Origin: JAYXXU01 sp037969155
GTDB taxonomy: Bacteria > Pseudomonadota > Gammaproteobacteria > Pseudomonadales > Moraxellaceae
Assembly: GCA_037969155.1 (NCBI GenBank)
Contig: JBBKWW010000163.1
Span: 1-9,203, forward strand
Direction of reading: 5' to 3'
Length of the DNA: 9,203 nt
Positions 7,637 through 9,203 of this stretch are shown here, one piece after another. A program made the translations under genes and the position numbers. Under the pieces are notes generated by a model. The model ran no database searches. It saw nothing but the letters and a program-made list of their open reading frames with translations, and was not told the origin of the DNA. Every line of letters starts with the position of its first letter. Position 1 is the stretch's first letter.

Positions 7637-8752
7637 TTAAGAAAATAATTTATCAAAGAATGATTTTTTCTTTGGCGATTGACCAGCATCGTCATCCATA
7701 CTGGCCTGCAACTCACGCAACAGCTCTTTTTGGCGTGCAGTCAGATTGACGGGTGTTTCCACCATAATCCGACAAATCAAATCACCAATCATGCTGCTTT
7801 GTACAGGTTTAACGCCCTTACCACGCACACGGAATAAACGACCCGTCTGAGTACCTTCCGGTACTTTCAGACTAATCCGGCCGTCAAGTGTCGGTACTTC
7901 GACCTCTTTACCCAGTGCAGCATCAGCAAAACTGATTGGCACATCCATATACAGATCTGCACCATCACGCTGGAATACATTGTGTTCACGCACCACGACT
8001 TCGACATACAGGTCGCCATTTTGTGCGCCCGCGCCACCGGCTTCACCCTCACCCGTGATCCGAACCCGCTGACCCGTATCGACACCCGCTGGAATACTGA
8101 CCTCAAGGGTACGCGACCGATCCGTGACACCTGAGCCATGACAGACATTGCAGGGATCTTTAATGACTTTGCCGCGACCATGACAGGTTGGACAACCTTG
8201 ATTGACCGAAAAAAAGCCTTGCTGCATCCGAATCTGTCCTGCACCACGACAGGTCGGGCAGGTTTGTACATTTTCAGGGCTTTTACTGCCCTTACCATCA
8301 CATGCTTCACAGCTTGCAGGTGCGGTAAAGGTGACCGTTTTTTTGATACCACGCACCGCTTCTTCGAGCGTTAGCTCCATGACATAGCGTAAATCTGCGC
8401 CACGACGCTGCCGCGACTGGCCACCGCCGCCGCCACCTTGCCGCCCAAAAATATCACTGAACTGGCTAAAGATATCTTGGAAGTCACCGCCGCCACCGCC
8501 GCCGAAACCACCACCGCCACCGCCACCCTCAAAAGCCGCGTGTCCCATCCGATCATAGGCCGCGCGTTTTTGCGCATCTGACAAAACTTCGTATGCTGCC
8601 GAAGCCTCTTTAAACTTGTCTTCAGCCGAAGGATCATCAGGGTTACGGTCAGGATGATATTTCATCGCCAGCTTACGATAGGCTTTTTTGACTTCATCTT
8701 CACTCGCGCTTTTAGCTACACCAAGCACTTCATAATAATCACGTTTTGCCAT
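7637..8752 (-). CDS. dnaJ: Chaperone DnaJ (type I Hsp40)
   Basis: DnaJ binds unfolded proteins and stimulates the ATPase of DnaK, working with GrpE in the cytoplasm. The 371 residues show every type I part in order. The J domain (1-70) has HPD at 33-35, and the Gly/Phe-rich linker is at about 74-112. The zinc region has four CxxCxGxG repeats: CEACDGKG (148), CPTCRGAG (165), CPTCHGRG (187) and CNVCHGSG (201). The substrate-binding C-terminal domains span about 212-345. The length is normal and all eight Cys are present. The ATG at 8750-8752 starts MAKRDYYEVLGV as in other DnaJ proteins; GGGGAG (8765-8770) is 12 bases upstream, a rather long gap. A strong sigma32 promoter match lies about 100 bp upstream. 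dnaK and grpE are not in the window; upstream lies an insertion-sequence end. dapB follows downstream. Confidence 0.98.
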   Translation of the reverse strand: MAKRDYYEVLGVAKSASEDEVKKAYRKLAMKYHPDRNPDDPSAEDKFKEASAAYEVLSDAQKRAAYDRMGHAAFEGGGGGGGFGGGGGGDFQDIFSQFSDIFGRQGGGGGGQSRQRRGADLRYVMELTLEEAVRGIKKTVTFTAPASCEACDGKGSKSPENVQTCPTCRGAGQIRMQQGFFSVNQGCPTCHGRGKVIKDPCNVCHGSGVTDRSRTLEVSIPAGVDTGQRVRITGEGEAGGAGAQNGDLYVEVVVREHNVFQRDGADLYMDVPISFADAALGKEVEVPTLDGRISLKVPEGTQTGRLFRVRGKGVKPVQSSMIGDLICRIMVETPVNLTARQKELLRELQASMDDDAGQSPKKKSFFDKLFS

Positions 8753-8852
8753 GTTCTGTATTCACTCCCCTCGCAATCACGGTGTTTTGGTGACATGCAT
8801 TGACCTCGGTTTTAGGCATCCGATCAATACAGCCACACGAATCTTGCGGCTA

Positions 8853-8881
8853 AGATGGGGACTTTTGCAGGGTTTATCAAT
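8853..8881 (-). promoter_or_regulatory. sigma32 (heat-shock) promoter of dnaJ
   Basis: On the minus strand, ATTGATAA (8874-8881) is followed after 13 bases by CCCCATCT (8853-8860). This fits the known sigma32 pattern CTTGAAA, about 13 bases, CCCCATnT, and resembles the E. coli dnaK P1 promoter (CTTGATG, 13 bases, CCCCATTT). Transcription would begin near 8846, leaving a leader of about 94 bases before the dnaJ ATG. Rapid heat induction of dnaJ, and probably some of dapB, is inferred. Confidence 0.8.
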
Positions 8882-8936
8882 TGCCATCTGTGTTTATTTA
8901 TACTTTTTTGAGCAACCTCAGCAGAGACAATCTGCA

Positions 8937-9045
8937 TTTTTGTCAGGTTATGTGCATTGACATCCTCCCCGAGCTAAAGCACGGGGATTCCTACAGCTAG
9001 ACGGCAATGTCCTGCCGCGAAACAGATACTGTCATTCTCTGTTTC
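8937..9045 (-). ncRNA. Putative omega-RNA (reRNA) 3' part: hairpins, right end and flank-derived guide
   Basis: Reading the minus strand toward the element end there are three consecutive hairpins. An 8-bp stem joins GAAACAGA and TCTGTTTC (9038-9045 with 9019-9026). A 5-bp stem joins CGGCA and TGCCG (9013-9017 with 9002-9006). The right-end hairpin is at 8986-8967. In known IS200/IS605 elements the TnpB guide RNA overlaps the end of tnpB and the right end, and its last 16-20 bases come from the flank. Here that guide would be 8956 down to 8937. The hairpins and end are seen. The RNA and its activity are inferred, and a tnpB partner is not visible. Confidence 0.4.
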
Positions 9046-9203
9046 TTATTCCAGTGTAAACCTACCTTTCGGACTACCTTAAAGGCGCGATTTACAATGG
9101 GAAAATCGTTTTCTTGCTGTTGTGTCAGCGTGCTCGCTAAGGGTAATACACAACAAACCAATACTAGCAATTCTAACACCCCATGACAATGAGCAATATA
9201 TTG
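8957..9203 (-). mobile_element. Right end of an IS200/IS605-family (TnpB/IS1341-type) element, cut by window edge
   Basis: The minus strand reads GTAGGAATCCCCGTGC, TTTA, GCTCGGGGAGGATGTCAA (8994-8957), the familiar right end of these elements. The subterminal hairpin pairs CCCCG with CGGGG and GC with GC around a T-T mismatch and a 4-base loop (8967-8986). The final TCAA (8957-8960) matches the right cleavage tetranucleotide known for the Y1 transposase of IS608. Inside the end, the minus strand has one frame open from the window edge to a TAG at 8997-8999, ending SVSRQDIAV. I see no TnpB zinc finger or DRD motif in it. A different frame, interrupted by stops, ends AGHCRLAVGIPVL. Whether an intact tnpB lies to the right cannot be judged. 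The left end and any tnpA are outside the window. Confidence 0.75.

Noticed and set aside
7867..8352. 161-residue minus-strand frame inside dnaJ.
   Set aside because: It is an out-of-frame shadow of the DnaJ zinc-finger and C-terminal region, rich in shifted Val, Arg and Ser, and the DnaJ frame is intact.
8405..8535. Repetitive GCC/CAC-rich stretch resembling a microsatellite.
   Set aside because: It encodes the Gly/Phe-rich linker of DnaJ, so the repeat is explained by runs of Gly codons.
8888..8948. Short GCAGA/TCTGC stem followed by ATTTTT on the plus strand near 8920-8940, terminator-like, and a TATAAA on the minus strand near 8900.
   Set aside because: The stem is only 5 bp and there is no plus-strand gene upstream to terminate; the TATAAA has no -35 box at a workable spacing.
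8751..8960. Plus-strand 69-residue frame antisense to the dnaJ leader.
   Set aside because: It covers the sigma32 promoter and the IS junction, has no good ribosome site and no recognisable protein character.
8997..9179. Minus-strand 60-residue frame with a GTG start (open to the window edge if the start is ignored) just inside the IS end.
   Set aside because: It shows no TnpB zinc finger, DRD motif or other recognisable feature, the GTG lacks a clear ribosome site, and it overlaps the putative structured RNA. It could be the tail of tnpB but cannot be supported from this window.

Overview
The window (roughly half G+C) reads as chromosomal DNA of a gammaproteobacterium. RNase PH, DapB and DnaJ have proteobacterial lengths and motifs, and the gene order dnaJ-dapB next to rph suggests the Moraxellaceae (Acinetobacter and relatives). 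That assignment rests on recalled gene order and protein style, not on a search.

Left half (1-4875, minus strand): two very large, tandem, paralogous genes for exported, Thr/Asn/Val-rich beta-sandwich repeat proteins of the DUF11 / conserved-repeat (TIGR01451-like) type. The upstream copy is complete (906 aa). The downstream copy starts 42 bp after it and runs off the left edge with 704 codons visible. Both carry a signal peptide and several DxNxDGxxD-type putative calcium loops. The pair is the least characterised part of the window.

Centre (4876-6004): a 363-bp divergent intergenic region with a good sigma70-type promoter for rph, a weak candidate promoter for the repeat-protein genes, and a 10-bp direct repeat spaced 105 bp apart. 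rph (RNase PH) follows on the plus strand and ends at a strong hairpin shared with the convergent cluster.

Right half (6005-8881, minus strand): dnaJ, dapB and a gene for an exported START-domain protein lie in that order and are probably co-transcribed. dnaJ is preceded by a very good heat-shock (sigma32) promoter match. An 11-bp-stem hairpin sits between dnaJ and dapB, and dapB and the START gene are 20 bp apart.

Right edge (8957-9203, minus strand): the right end of an IS200/IS605-family (TnpB/IS1341-type) element. It has the typical hairpin with a mismatched T pair, a terminal TCAA, and two more hairpins just inside. Together these resemble the 3' part of an omega-RNA (reRNA) whose guide would lie in the flank at 8937-8956, just upstream of the dnaJ heat-shock promoter. 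No recognisable TnpB residues are visible in the 247 bases of the element that are present.
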